Assembly (NCBI GenBank): GCA_017562135.1
Contig: QEYB01000282.1
Coordinates: 1,135,501-1,199,500 of the forward strand
Length of the DNA: 64,000 nt
Direction of reading: 5' to 3'
Origin: Dipylidium caninum
Taxonomy: Eukaryota; Platyhelminthes; Cestoda; Cyclophyllidea; Dipylidiidae
In this document: positions 1-15,100 of the stretch, in pieces
Position numbering within the stretch: position 1 is the stretch's first letter
Layout of the letters: the number at the start of each line of letters is the position of its first letter
Position numbers and translations under genes: made by a program
The notes under the pieces: model-generated
What the model saw: the letters and a program-made list of their open reading frames with translations, nothing else
What the model was told of the DNA's origin: nothing
Database searches by the model: none

Positions 1-104
1 ATAATACCTCGTGTGATTGTGGTTTGTGGAGGGGACAAAGGGCGAATTAATGCCTGTTGCTATTGTCGTGCACGTCTCCCCGGGGCGTATTTAAGTTAAT
101 TCAG

Positions 105-3100
105 GTTAGGAGACCACATACTACTGAAATGATTTCATCGCCTTTTAGGTCGATTGAAAATTTGGCGGCAGCATCGACCCAAATGGCGGGAGGCACGAGT
201 TTGAGCTCCACCAACTTCTCAGGCAGCATATCCAGTAGTCTTACAACAATTGGCACCACCAACTGGGACAAACTCCCCTCCTTCAATGCCAAACTCAAAT
301 CCAAATCCTCGAATGCTCTTTTTGGGAGTTGGAAGACGAAGGTAGGCCAGCGTCTTGAACCCATCGTAGTAAATTGATGCAGACGGCAATCAGCCGGTTG
401 CGGACCCCTACATATCAAACATCCGTGGGGGATGCTCAAGGCGGGTGAAGAAGCGAACAGAGTGGCTCTTTACGCGACATAAAAGTGTAAAATGAACGTT
501 AACTTTGTGCTACCTCATAATACAGTAATAGAAGCACACGTTTATGCAACCTCCCAACACGCCTACATGAAATTTAGCAGTCGCCTAAACAGAGGAGGAT
601 AAAGACACTGGACTTAATGCCCTTTTAGATAATTGAGGCCGCCTTCGCTCAGGTTAGTGTCCTCCTCCCCGCCTTCAATAGTCCGTCTGCACTGCCACGG
701 TCTGCACTGGGCAGAAGAGATCTCACCACTGCGGAGCTGACTGTAGGGCTTAACGTGAGTTGAAACGCCTCTTCTTTCCCCCTACAGCACTCGCAGAAGG
801 GACACTCACTGCAGGAGCGCGTTTTTGACCGGACAGTGGAGTGTAGCGTCTGTGGCGGACTGATTTGGGGACTTGCGCCTCAGGGCCTCTCATGTCAAGG
901 TCAGTCGCTTCTCTCTTCGCCCTTTCCGAGTAGACAGTGTCTGCTGGTGGACGAGGATTTAATGCTAATCGTGATAAAATACTCGACGATGGCGGAATGG
1001 TGAAAGACGCAACGCTCAGTGCTGCCATGTTAAAAGTGAAAACACCAAAGTAGTAGCGCCGATTTACCACCATCGTTTAAAGTAATAGCGAATTGTTAAA
1101 AACGCTTATAGCCAGGAGAACTTCATCCTCACTGCATTGAGTGTGTGTGTCTCCACCAGTTCTAACATGCACAAGCCTCTGTCTCGCCACTTGGCAAATT
1201 AATGTTCTTTTCAATGTAAACTGAGCGGTCCACACTCTCACCGGGGTTGTAACGCACACATAAACTGTGGTTATTAACAAGGATATTGAAGTTTCGGAAG
1301 AGGCTTTTTTCCCAAAAGGCGGAAAAGTTTGAATAAAACAGCCCAAATCCTCACTTTTTTGTCCCTGAATATGGTCACTTCGCGGGGGGGTTGGCAAAAT
1401 CACGTGTCCGCCCAGTCAACGGCGCACGAACTGGCAGCAGATTGTTCTCCTGTCTCGTCTACTGTCTTGTGTGTTGATGTCCAGTCCTGGACAAACTGTG
1501 AGACATCTGGGGCGAGTGATTTTCACCTCTCAACCACAACTCTGACACGTCGGCCCAAGCCTTTCCGATGCGTGGCGGGCAGTTTTCCCTCGGCGGCTCG
1601 AAGACTTCCGAAACGACGTTTTAACCTACTCAGTTGTTACACTCTGTTTGCAACAATTGTCACCAGTGACCCCCACGCCGGGACAGGGCGGCCTTGCATG
1701 ATGAAAATAAACCATCTCCTTTTTTAGAGATTCTTTCACTAAAATAAGAGGAATTTTGCATCTCCTCACTTCGAGGGGGAGGAGGGCGACGAGGGTGACG
1801 TCGAACACGTGCCGGCTTCCTCTTCCCACGCCCTTCACGAGGTCTCTTCAGCAATGTGGTTGGGACCACTTTTGGATTTGTCGGAGGTCGCATAAACTTT
1901 CACACACAATTTTATTCCATCCACAGCTTGTGATGTTAATGTGCACCATCGATGCAAAACCGGTCTGCGAGATGCCTGCGCAAAGGACAGTAAATCCTCC
2001 GGCTCGAATAGAGGCTCCATTTCCAGTGTGATGATTGGCACGAGTGGGAGTCCATACGCCGGGGCCTCGTCCACGACTGCCCGTGGGGGAAATACCACCT
2101 CTCCAGCTTCCTTGTCCCACTATCCCAGTCCGCCAGAGTCTGCCAATGCGCCCGGTAAGCAGACAAACTGACTCCCACGAATCTATACGCACACTCACAC
2201 ACACACACGCAAACAAAGAAAGAGAAAAAGTCTGGAGAAAAAGGCCCTCGGCAAGGCTTGACAGTAAGTGTGGATTCGGGAGCGCTTCTTCGTGTTGAGT
2301 CTCGAATTCAGCGGTCTTTTTAGCACGTGAGAAATGGGTTTAGAATTTAGGTTTAAAATTTCACCTGTTGGCGTGACACCTTTGTTTACAGGAGGCCTGA
2401 GAGCCGTCCAAGTCGCAATACCACGTGACAGTGGTGTAAACACGCCCTACAAAAATGTTTTCACTTGGCCGAGAGTGAAACTGCTCTCTCTCTGTGGTGA
2501 GAATAACATCGCATTCTTCAAAAGGTATTCTTCAAAAGGTACATTCAACCACTCAAAATGCCTTCCAGTCGAGCGAATTAGCATCCGCTTTTGACACACA
2601 GACTCGTCGAAGCGGATGACTTGAACATTTAAATAATAATCTGGCAAGGTGACTTTTGGATTTCTTAGGACTGAAACATCAGGTGAACCGGATTTCGCGT
2701 CGTTTCTCCCTTAAAAGCGTCATTCAGAGACGAAATAGTCTCCATCGTCCCGCGGGACGCCTCACCACCACACCGGCCTTGCCAACACCGATTTGTCGGA
2801 GTCGTGGCCCCCACCGTGCGTTGGAGGCGTAGTTGTGTTGTGCCACAGTGTCACTCCACTCGTTGTGTACTTGTGTTTTCTAGGACTTTCCCGAAAAAAT
2901 TCCACAACTGTTCCCCATTCTTTTTTCCTAACCTCTGCGGTCACTGGAGATGTGAAGATCATACAATTAATTAACTCACACGGTGGGATTTGAGGCGTGT
3001 GCGTGTATGTGCATTTGGAGAGCAAAAACCTGTGATAAAATTGCGACAATTCGATGACAATGGAGCCCCGTGACAACGCCATAACTCTCTGCTGACGGAG

Positions 3101-6100
3101 ACATTTTTCGCCTGCAGCGATAGTCCTGTCGGCGATGGGGAAGATTTCCCAGTCAGGAAAAATACTTTTCGTTAAATCGGTTTACTCATGTCTAATAATA
3201 GTTGGATTAGCGTGGTGTGAAAAGCCTGAAATCCTCATCTACTTTCTATGGCTTCAAGGCTCCCGTGTCTGCAATAGTTGGAACGTGAGAAAGCGCAAGA
3301 CTCAGAACCGACCCAGCCTAAGCGCGGTGTTTACAGCAGAGTCCATTGTAACTGCTTCTCACAACAAGGCGAAATACAATTCGGGTAGGCCGCTTGAACC
3401 TAACAACATCCTGCACTAACTCGCCTTGTTCCTCTCCGCTCCGCCTCCACCTCCACCTCCCCATCCACGAGATGAGGTGATTACTGCACGCCGAATGGCA
3501 TATCTCGCACACTCCCCATCCACAGTCCACGACATAATTGATGTCGCATTAATTCGGGATGTCTTCCGTGTCTGTGTCGTCTAGGTGTCCACCGCCTCCC
3601 CCACTTTTATGCCGTTGGCCAAAGTAGCGGAAATTTGCCCCATTTCTCCTAGTACAACTTTCCACTTTGCATGCTTTTCTCTAAGTCACCGCTGTGAGAC
3701 AGTGTTTGGGAGGCAAGCGAATCTACCTGTAAAAGAGCTCATGCTCTCCGCAAAGAAGGAATGCAATTTTTTTCCATTCCTCCTTGGGAAATTTCGGTAT
3801 TATAATTAAATGTGGCCGATTGACCTTAGAACGTTAATTCTTAAGGGAGTAGACCTGGAGATGATGTCAATTTGGCACGAAATTGTTCCCTCTCGAGGCT
3901 TATTGGTGCGATAAATTAATTGAATTACTGGCCAATTTCCCTCTGTCATTATTGTCCACTTGTCAACGTTGTCTCGTGTGCACCCGAATCTACTTAGCTC
4001 TCCGCTAGCCTAGTTGTTTCTATTATCATAATTCCCTTCTTAATCTAACTACTTTTTTCAGGTGGGAACTTTAATAGTCCCTTGGAGGATACTGCAAGCG
4101 GAGGTGACGGTTCTTTCGGTTTGGCCGCCTCGACGGAGGACATCTTTCATTCACGTGACAGCAGATTTAATGATGTGAATGAAGAAAACATCTCCGGTTC
4201 ACCCCTACAAAAGCCATCCACTTCTCCATCCGACTTTGCCATCTCGAACACTGGCATCGAAGAAGACGCCAAAGTGAAGCGTAGCAACTCCGGCTTCAGT
4301 CATACACATCATCGTGGTGGCGTACAGACAAGTCTGACCTCCCCTGAACCTATTTCACGTAAGTTATTCTTCATTTGAGCTAATTACTTTCGTTCTGACT
4401 GTTAATGCCTCTTAATTTAATAGAATATAAAGTGTGACGCCTTCTCCTCCATGTGCGTTAAGACGTTACTGAAATTGCTATTTAAGTAGTAGTGCTCCGA
4501 GATGACTTAAGATAGAGGGGAGATGAAGGAGTTAACAAGCCTGCTTACTGGTAGCTAAGTTTACATAATTGGGTGTTCATTTGAAAGAATTGGCACCTAT
4601 CGCAGGGTTGGCGTTCGCATACAACCATTGTTAATGCCATGTTTATCTTTCCACCACTGTCCCTCCACCTACTTTATATTGCTGCCGCCTTCCCCATTCG
4701 CCTTGACTAATTTCGCCCTACTGTGTGCCAAATTTTTTTTGGTTAACTGATCGTAACAATGCTGAATGTTATAACCTGCCGTCAATAAAGTGTCCCTGAC
4801 CAACTCATCAAAGACTTCGCTCCACCTTATGCGCTCGTCTAGTCAAGTAGTACGGAAAGGAAATTCTGTACGGAGGCACTTGGTTTCTAGCACACTTAAC
4901 CTCGCCGGTAATTATCGTCCATGTTTAATGTACAATTGCTAACACTAACCCGCTGACTACATGCGTTAATGGTGTAAACTAACAAGGCGGTAGAGCCAAA
5001 ATTGCGCAGCGAGCTTGTTCATGTGCTGTAAACTGATCGTGTAGGGGCCTCGCTTAGATCACTTGATTCTCGCGAGCGCAATCGGACCCACCGAATGTGG
5101 CTCAGAAGGTCTTCTCCTCCTCCTCCTCCTCCTCGTCCATTATAACCAGATGGGGTTTGGTGGCGGCCAAATGGGTACAGAAAGTGTGCAATTCTGGCAT
5201 CTGGTGCAGGCATCTGGTGATCCAGGCATGCCGATTCTCACACCCTGAGGAGAATGGTGCCCAAAGAATTTCCCTGTTTTATTCCGCTTTTCTTCTGTGG
5301 TATGTTTAGTTAATCTGGTAGCTCATCACCCTCGTCCAGGAAGAGTGCAGTTGTAAGGGCGAAAGAAAAAACAACCTCGGAGGCGTCTTTCTGCAGTGAA
5401 GTTGCCATGAACCTTGAAATAGTCAGGTCCACACAATTCAGCCCAAACAAATGCCAGGGCAGCATTTCTGCTTTGTTTCGCATCTGCGCTCTTTAGCCAC
5501 CCATCCTGTCTTCGTGTAATCGCCTTTTTAGGACATAACTGGCGTCCGCAATTTCAAATCCCCTAGGCTTGAAGACCCCCTCAGCTCGTGATTGGCCACT
5601 TTGCCCATGAATACGAAAATCCACCACTTTTAGGATTTACCGTAATATTCTAGGCTGAAAGGACGTACTGAATGTTGATTTGACGAGCTTAGGATAAATT
5701 TAGTTAATTCCAAAGCATTCACCTAATTTTTAAGTGCAGCCGTGGAGCAGCAGATTTAAAAATTAACTCTGAAAGATAAAGTTTTGCGTCTTATGTGTTG
5801 GAAACCGGCCATGACGCAGTGGAAAATATCAAGAGTGATCTTCTTTTCCCCTTGGAAGTCTCGTTGATTCAAATTTATAATCACCTCTTGTCATATTGTA
5901 AGTGTTGGACACGTTAGTTCGACAGAATGAGGCTAACCGAGAGCCTTGAGGCTCTCAACGACACCCCTCGGCCGATTAACCTAAAAAATCTCACTGTGTA
6001 CCGTGTGAGAGTGGTGGAATTCGCTTCACAAGAACTGCATGCAATTTAATTTTAAAGCCAAATAACTTCACTCCCCACCTCCTCCCCTTTTTATTGCGCA

Positions 6101-9100
6101 GGCTACGTTCGAAATGTGAAACAGAAACTCGATAACCATTCCTACAGCGGAACAGCCGTGGCACTTTCAAAGCAGTAAGTCATGTTTTATTTTCATGTTT
6201 TTTTCCCTCTCAATAAACCAAATTCCCGGTTTCATGAGGATATTTGACCACGGGACGCCTGGTCCCACCACTGTAGACAGACGATAGCCCACGAAATTCC
6301 TTTGTACGAAGAGTTGAAAATCCTCCTCCCCCAGTCACCTTATCCACGTCTCTTCCGCCCAACAAGGCCACAATAAACTCCTTCGTCCCCCTTCGAGGCT
6401 CCCCTTACTTACATAGCCGGCGCAAGCAGCTTCCCTCATGCCCTCTGAGATGGTGCGTTGCTTCGTCCCTTGTGCAATTGTGGAAGGCGCTCCGACGGGC
6501 TAACCTCGTCCACCCTGGAGGGGTGGGCAAAGTTGAGGGGAGATAATGCGTCCCGTGATTTGAAAATAGACGTCAGGGAGAAGGGTGATTTGCTGGTATC
6601 CTCGGACACCAGTGGCTTTTCTCGTTCCCACCGCGCCATGCTTGACATTTCGAAGGGACATAGTTTTGCTTCCTCATTTCACCGCTGCCCACGAGAATCA
6701 AAGCCCAGCTACCTCGCTACTGGCTTGTTATTCTCCTTCGGCAAACGTCAGTTTGTGTTTTCCGACCGCGGATGACTGACCGTGGGGGTGCACAACGAAG
6801 TGAATACGCGAGAGAGAGAGAGGAAGAGAGAGAGAAAGGGAGAGAGGAAGAGGAAGGCGAGAAGATTAGCAGTGGTAAATGCAAAGAATCACCCGACATT
6901 CGTCTCCTTCTGGGCTTACCACCGGTACAAATTAAGAGTTTGATGGGACGAGAGAGAGAAAGAGAGAGAGCGATAGATGGCGTGGTAAATCGGCGCCAGA
7001 AAACACTTGATACCACGTTCCACTTCACTCATCCCACTGCGCATCAAAGGCAGGTTGTCAAGGGTGTGAATTAAACAAGAACACACACAGACGGATACGC
7101 ATTTTTACATTTCACATCCCACTTCCATGGGAACAGATAGTTTAACTTGAACTTCATCACATAATTCTTTCCACTAAATAAAGATTTTACGCCACTTGAT
7201 AAGGGCAGAATGTCGTTTGGTTATTCTGAGTCTACTTCGAATCAGAAATTTGAGTGGAGGGTTTAAGGCACCTCCAGTCACATCGCCTCAAGGCTTGGAG
7301 GCGAGGAAAACTGACGAGAAGACGAAGGAAAACAGTGAAATAAGCGAAACAGACAGGCAGTTCGACGTCTTTACCTTCACCAGAGTGGTAGATTTGAAAT
7401 GGCCGCGGCGTCAGGCGGTTTGGGTTAAGACATGTAGGGTATCGATGACACTTTCACCATCTCGACGCTCACTTCCCTTGCGACCCCGCCGCCGGCCCTC
7501 AGTTATGCTGACTTCACCGCGCAAATTCCCCTCGCCGAAGCGACGGTGGACAGGATTTTTGCCCTCTTTCGTGAAAATGGACATGTTGGTTCGATGGTCG
7601 AGGGCACATCACGTGGTGCTTGCTGTTTTACACATGTGTGTGCATGTGTGATTGCGAATTGCCTCTCGGGCTATTTAAAGGGTAACACTCGGTAATCTGG
7701 CATTTTCCCCTCCTCGCCTTCCCACTTCCCAGTCCCCTTCACCTCCACCTCCACCTCCCCGCCGCGGTCCACCACCCCGAGGGTTCATCCTAAGGAATGA
7801 ATTAAAGGACGTCAGGTGCTTTGTGGATACACAAGGAGTCACCTTGATGGGACTGGCGTTGTGTACACTGACTAAGTCAGGCTGTTAACCTCGTAATCCC
7901 TTTCCACATCGTCTCTTCATTCCTCAAATGTATTTCGAGATTCAGTGCTGGCTCGGTTGCCCCCGCTCACCACTACAAGCCCGAAGTCCATCTCCGTGCC
8001 TCACTATCCTTTTCCCTCTGTCGTTGTAGTCTTCTCCCCCGTAAATTTTTACTTCCGGGCTACGTCTTAACGTAAGAGCAGGTTAGTTGGGAGAAAGTGT
8101 GAGTTGGGCAAGTCATTTGGCCAAGAGTAAATGCCCATTTGAGGCTGGAAATTGAAAAAGTGGAAAACAAGGCAAATGATTAAATGGAAAATGTGGTGCA
8201 CTTTGTTTCTCCTCCCATGTGCAAAATGCAGAACACTCGGGTAAGGCACGATTTTCACGAAATCGCGGAAATCGGGACAGGCCGACGTGACTTCGAAGTT
8301 GGAGCCAACAATCTGAATTTTACATTTCCATTCACAAAAACGAGATGATACAGCAATGCGAGTAGATGAGAACTTGTCGATTGGACCGGGGAAAGCTGCC
8401 TTCATGCCCTGTTGATTGTTGGTGGGAGAGTTGATTCGTGCAGGACATCTTGACGGTCGAATTGTCTGCTTCAAACGTCCACGAATAGCGTTTGAAGATG
8501 CCGGTCTGAGCCCTTGCAGCATTCGGTGTCTCTAACTAGTTTAATCCACACGATTCTGGTAGTTTTTCATAAATCCGCGAGGCAAGTCGTAGTAGGTTTG
8601 TTGCCCCTCACCTTTTTGACCGCTTTTAGCACAACCTCCCTAATGCAGCTACCGATTATGACCGACCGTGATCTGAGACGCTCAGTCGGACCGCAAACTC
8701 ACTCCTCCGCCTCCGCAGCCGCGATGTCGCCTGCCCTCAATGTCCCCGAACTCCTCCCAACCTGGACCGGCGACCCCGAAATGGGCGTTTCGGAGAGCTT
8801 TGAAGCCGCCGCCGAACTTCGAATCCACTTTCCCAACTACGATATCCCCATTAAGGTATGCCACTCGACCCGTCAATCGCCCAGTGCACCGCACACCACT
8901 CCTGGGTGTCCGGTGCGTCCTTAACCATCTCTCCTGGTGTTTTCTTGCCTTGCAAAACCCTTCTGTCTGCTTTTTTCACCTTCTCTTATCTTTTACCGGT
9001 CACCAGAAAACAGACGATCGTCGCCTGAAACACACTTATTACGTGTCTTCGTCGATTACCTTAGATTTTTATGCTTCCATTGAATTGAAAATGCATCAAG

Positions 9101-12100
9101 GATGTGTGGTGTTTTAATTAGCATTCTGGAAAGTTCGTTCGAGTATGTTACATTAGCATAATTTCTTTTTTTTTTCCTTTTTGATTTTACACAGGGGCCA
9201 CGTGTTCAGGACCATGTACGAACCCTGGTTTTGTTGGAGTTCCACCAGAAAGTACGATACATGGTGTGCTACTTGAAACAATTTGACTACCTTCTGCTAC
9301 AACGGTGGCCGAAGGAGCATCAACGCTTGGCCGATCTTATGGCCTTGGATCGGATTCCTCGACTGATTCGCCTCTTTCGGAGTCTGGTTCAGGCAATTGA
9401 GGGGACTCTCGAGCCCCAGGGCTATGGCAGCATGGCTGAGACCGTGCTGACCTGGCTCTCACGGGATGAGGAGGCCAATCTTAAGGTGACTGCATAGGCA
9501 AGCTCATTCACAAAAACGCAGACTGCGTTTAGACACTTACAAGCAATCACTCAGCCGCCAGATTAATTTCCTCCTCTCTTCTTCTCCGTATTTGCGCTGT
9601 ATTTATTCTCTTCCGACCAGTCACAATCGGAAATGTAACACTTCGCCTGTAAGTAGGCACTTGGTGCACCGTGTAGGCGTTGGCTCAGAAGACAACAATA
9701 GTAGGCAGCTTGTGGCGCAGTCTCGAGGCACCCTCCTTGTCACGAAGATTTACACAAAAGTGCTGACTCTACGTCTGTCAGGTAGAGTGAGAGGCAAAGG
9801 AAGGTAAAAAATAATAGTCTCCCTTCAGTCTTGGAAAGACTTGAATGCCCATCTTGGGTAATATTAATCATCATCGTATTTCCCTCTCAACCCACGTAAG
9901 GTATAAGGCGAGGCACCGAGGCGCTTCCTTTTTACTGCACCAGTGTGGGGCGTGGTGGAGAAGCAACGAAGTGGACATGGTAAACGTCCCGATGGCCTGG
10001 ACCACTACTCCTTTCCTCTTCAGTCTTACTTCGTAGATTAGGTGATTTTCACGGCTGTGACGACCTAATTGCGAGTTTGGAGCAGTCAAATGGGCAACAG
10101 GATGAGTCCAGACCCTATGGAAGGTGTATTCCCCTCCTTTGGCCCATACTGGGAGCTGGGACGCACTCGTTTACTTCCGTGTTGTGCTTAACATCGTTTC
10201 CGACGACGTGACTGACAAGCGCATCAATTTACTTGTCATGCCGTTTGTCAGCACTCGCGGTGTGAATGCGCAGGTCGTGGACTCGACGTGGGATTCACCC
10301 AGCCGCGTTTTAATGATGTCCACGAAATTAGTTGTTATTGTGAGCGAACTAGCACTTAACTGTGATTAAGTTCTAACGTTTTTCTGTCAAATGTTCATCT
10401 TTCGCGAGGTTGTAAATTGCCATCTTCTTGATGGTCACACACTAATTAACGTGTACATTAACTGTCGGAACTTACAAAGAGGATAAAACAAGTTTTGACT
10501 TATACAAATAAAAAGAATGGTTTCCTTTTCAAGCAAAAAAACGTCAACTTGATAGTTTAAAATATAACTTTTAGGCATGGGTTCGTGATTGTCAAGCGCT
10601 GTCATGCACGAATATGCTGGACAGTGTGAAGTCGACGGTGAGGGAGTATGCCCGAAAGCATCCGGACATCCAGCCGGTTCTTGAGACGCGGTTCAACAAA
10701 TTCGTCCTCATTGAAGGCCTCAGCCAGGTCCGCATCCTCTACTTCAACCTGCCCCTCATAGCTAATAACATCATGAAGGACTTGGAGAAGAAGACTTCAA
10801 GTTACCGAGGTGAGTTGTACGCCCTCATTTTGGACTGCAGATCTGCCATAATGTGTAAACACAACAACCATCACACGAGTGTGTGAGAGCAGACTCTGGC
10901 AGGGTGGACTGCTTCGTTGAAAGGCCGTCTTGTGTTAACATCACTGTCCTCCTCAAACGACATCAATCGCATACTTTTAGGCTGTAAAAAGGGGAGGCGG
11001 GAGATCACTCGTTGTGGCCACAAATACATTTATATTTGCACTTTCGAAGGCGGTGAAACTGTTCTCCTGCCTTGTCTTGTAATCATCACCCCCTAATCAC
11101 AATTCCATATCACCTAAGAAGGAGGCACTTCGTGGTGGGTGCAGCTTTTTCATGAATTTTGCACCTCTAAAGACAGAGTAGTATAATCAGCAAGGCAGAG
11201 AGGAATATTTGACCTCTTCCCTCCACTGATTGTTAGTTAAAATTTGTGATAATGCTGACACTGATACCACTTGTCAGCTGTCGGCTGATAATGCATTTCA
11301 AGGAAAAGAGTTAACATAGTCCCACCTGTAGGGTTGTGGGTTTGTTATTGAAGTTACCACATTTTATAGAAAAAGACCACTTTTGAGCTACTTTCAGCGA
11401 CGTACTCTACGCGCCCGATGACAAGTGTGTATTTCTCTCCACCCCAACCTGGCGGTTAATTCCACCCCATTAGACGCATCTCTTGCATCCACGGCTACGC
11501 GCAAATAGGGTGAAAGGGTCAGAATGAAGACGTGCTTGCAATGTAAATGACAGCGCTTATGGCGAGTTTAGGAGAAGAGCAACACATTAAAATGATTTTA
11601 TCATTTTGCAAACGACAAGATTCCGTTGGTTTAGGCAGAAATTAATGAGAGCTTCTCAACTTCGCGCCAGAACCACTTTACGGCAGTTTAGTTGAGGCGC
11701 TTCTTATTTGGTCGCCAAATCAATTTGTATTATTTACACCTACCCATGAGTTATAACAAAATTATGCAAATTTTTAGCATATTTATGCATGATTTGATTG
11801 CTTTAATAATCTGTGATTTATTTTATCTCATTTAGTGTGAAAACCATTTAAATTTGCCACAATGTTGACCGCAGCGAGGGTTACTCAAACTGACAAAATG
11901 AGGTAATGTGGGTTTTTCTCGCTTTAGCCGAGGCTAAGATCTGGAAAGAGATACACGCTAAGTTGGCGAGTATTCCCCACTCCATCGATAAGGTTTGCAT
12001 GCCTCTGGTGAAGCTAATCAACGACGGTCACTTCTTCTCCACCGTGGACAAAGGGGAGCAGTTAACTCGGCACCAAGCTCAGGGTGGAAATTTACCCTTC

Positions 12101-15100
12101 GCGGTGAGTTATCAGTCCTGTTTATTTCTTGTTTTGCTAGTCCACTGCCATAGGAAGGTAGGCGTCTGTCCACAGAAATGACAGTTGCACACAGCCTCGG
12201 CCATCCTATCCTCACGTTCATGTGACCTTTACAGACAAGCCTCTGTAAAAGGTTGAATCCCTTCTTTCGCCTTAGCAACATTCTCCACAATCCCATCACT
12301 CATGAAGTAATTACGGTCTATGCGAGGACGGGCTTCTGCGTCCGCCCCCGCGGTGTTTCGCCACCCATTCCACCTACGACATTTCCCACGCAACCGTGTG
12401 GCCGAGTCCTGGCGACAGTGTGACGTTGTCAGATGCTGCTGATTGTCACTCTTATCATGCGCTTAGACGTGATTTTTGAGGAGAGGTCCCGAGTATCGTC
12501 AAAACAATAAAAATCTAACATAATCATTTTTCCTACTCTGTTTTTTAATAGTCGCTGATATTAGATTGTAGAACGGTTCTCCGAGAAGACGCCGTGCACT
12601 GAACACTTAAAAATTCCCTAGATTTGGTGGGCAAGCAAAGATTGTGGACATTGTCAATGCATGTTGTGCCTCATAAATTCCATAAGATGTGGTGATCTAT
12701 AAATAACACTCTCTCGAGCATATCACCAACACATTTTGCCCGGACATGGCCACGTACCAACCTCATGGGTAACACGCCACAAAAAAGGATATTTTCTACA
12801 AGTGACAGGAGCACTCGTTTGTCACCTTCTCAGGACTGGATTCCACATGAAAAGAAGAGCCCATGTCTTGCACTGAATGTTCCTTGTCACTTTGGGAAAG
12901 TTCTATTCTACGTTTGTCAGTGGCAATAAGCGCGAAAACAAGTAGTGTCCACCTTGTCTTGCTGTTTTTTCGACAAGAGGTAAACGTCATTTTGATTGCT
13001 CTTGCGAAATACTTCACATTCCGAATGAAATTGATGTCACGGAGATGACATAGACTAGAACAAACTTCTTGCCATTACTTTCCTAAATTTGGAGACCTGG
13101 TTAGGCGGAGAATGAGGGAAGAAGAAGCTCGTGGAACTTCGGTCTTAATCCTTCTAGACATTCTATGGTTAAAAAATGGTTAAGAACGTCTCTAAATCTA
13201 AATTTTCCTCACATACAGCAAATAGATGTCTTTTGGAGCTATTCGACTGATTTTATTCTTGTTTTTTTTACTCATAATGCTGTCGCCAGTCAGCTTGCCC
13301 ACGCACATCTACATTCCTGGGGAGTTCTAACCTTCTAATCGTTGACGTGGTCTCTCCTGCCTGTCGGGCAATTTTACTCGGAGCCTGTTCCCTTGTTAAT
13401 GAGAGGGAGGAGGAGACTTTTGGAGCAGACGACATAGTTAACCGAGTGGATGTCGAAAGTATGTCCTCCTGGGGCCTGACCACTGGCTTCCACAGTTGGA
13501 AAGATGGACGATTATACAGTCCTACGTGTGATTCATGCCCACTAAGTATGGGAATATATTTCTTGCACCAATTTCCAACAATGAATTGAACCGGCGGACT
13601 GGCAGGTTGTCATAGTCCACAGGCAGGAATGCATGCTCTAAGACACATAAAACTAGTTGGAGAATATGAGGGAAGGCAGTGGCCTTATCGTCCTTTCTTT
13701 CATTGTAGGACTTGCTGTTACAATTTCCACGAACTCTATTCCGCTACTGGGTGATTGATCACTCGGAGATTGCCGTAGACAAATTGACTTTTACCAGTGA
13801 CAACAAGATAAATTATGACTATGTGAAGGAGAGAATGGAGGTTCTGGCAGTCCTCCTAGACTCGGCCCTGGTGCTACTCGTGAAGGACGGTGGTCGCTTC
13901 GGTTTAAGACCATTTAAGCCGACAAAAGAGCCGGGCTTAGAGAACTTAACCTCATCCACTTCCACTACTACTTCCGTGAACTCTGCACAGCCTCCGGTGG
14001 CTCCCAACTTACTCGGCAATACCATGAAACTCTCTCCCGTCTTCTCCACAGACTCCGTTTTTGCCTCGCTTGGTGAACAGATAGGTACGTTTGCGTTAGT
14101 CTTTTCAAATACACTGCATCTCCCACTCCACTGGGTCTTGACGCAGGCTCTCAGTAACAAATGTGATGTAACACAAGTTGACCACACGTAATTCCCGGTC
14201 CATAGGCGTTTATTCGCTCATTAAACACGCCACTCACGCAGAATTTTCTCCCCAAGGTCACTCCATTTTCCATCATTGTAGGCCATGAATATATGCTTAA
14301 CATGATTTTTAAGGAGCAAGCAATTCTTCTTCGGCTATCCTTCTCCTCAAGTGAAACTCGTGGAAGGTGAGTGTTGATAAAGTTAAAAAATCTACTACTT
14401 CTTTTGTATTGTTTTGCTGCACACTTCGGCTACATTGAGCGTTAAATTACCTTCATTTCACGATTTAGCGTAATTATGTCAAGAGGAGTAGAAACGCCAA
14501 TCGTTATGGCTTTTAAGAATTGAACTGTGCAGCTACTCTGTTTATTAATTTCGAAAATTTGATATATTTATGTAATTTAACAAATTGATAACTCTGATGG
14601 AGAAAGTTGGTGGTGATGCAAATTCTGCAGTTGAGGTCTTCTTTAACCTCCTTGGTTTTAACCATTATTAACCAAGGTGGTTGAATATACTGAAGAAGAG
14701 GGAGGAAGTTTCAAATAGACGGTATTTGGCGACCCAGAAGGCGCGAGCCAGTCTGCCGCCGCTTAACATGCATAGTTCGGGTGAAACCGAGGCGGACAAT
14801 GCAGCCTTGTCAAAAACTCAGGCGTCTGAGGATGTTGTGAAGACAGCCCCAAATCCTGATGCCTTGGATACTATGGGGGAGGCGGAATTTTTAGCCGACC
14901 AGTCATCCCCTGAAGCAATCAGGAGGCAAATTCTAGATTTCACCGGTACACAATTTATTCTCGTAATGAATTCTCTTTTGGGCTTATTTTCCATCATGAC
15001 GGTGAAAAAGCAGTATTGACCAACCTTAGGCGGAATAGCATATTAAAAGTGATGAGGGTCAGGACTAAACTGCGAGTTAAATCTGTTTGTTTTTATAACT

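Noticed and set aside
6458..7651. Open frames of 100-151 codons inside a RhoGEF intron
   Set aside because: Arg/Glu and Ser/Pro low-complexity translations over GA-rich and CT-rich DNA; the flanking RhoGEF exons splice past them in phase.
8067..8522. A 151-codon minus-strand frame
   Set aside because: No domain or splice partners; it lies in the intron just before the RhoGEF exon at 8630.
9195..14945. Assignment of the first gene as a MEKK4-like kinase or UNC13-type protein
   Set aside because: No kinase domain or C2 domain appears downstream. The C1-DH-PH order with the Trp-containing PH helix fits a RhoGEF better.
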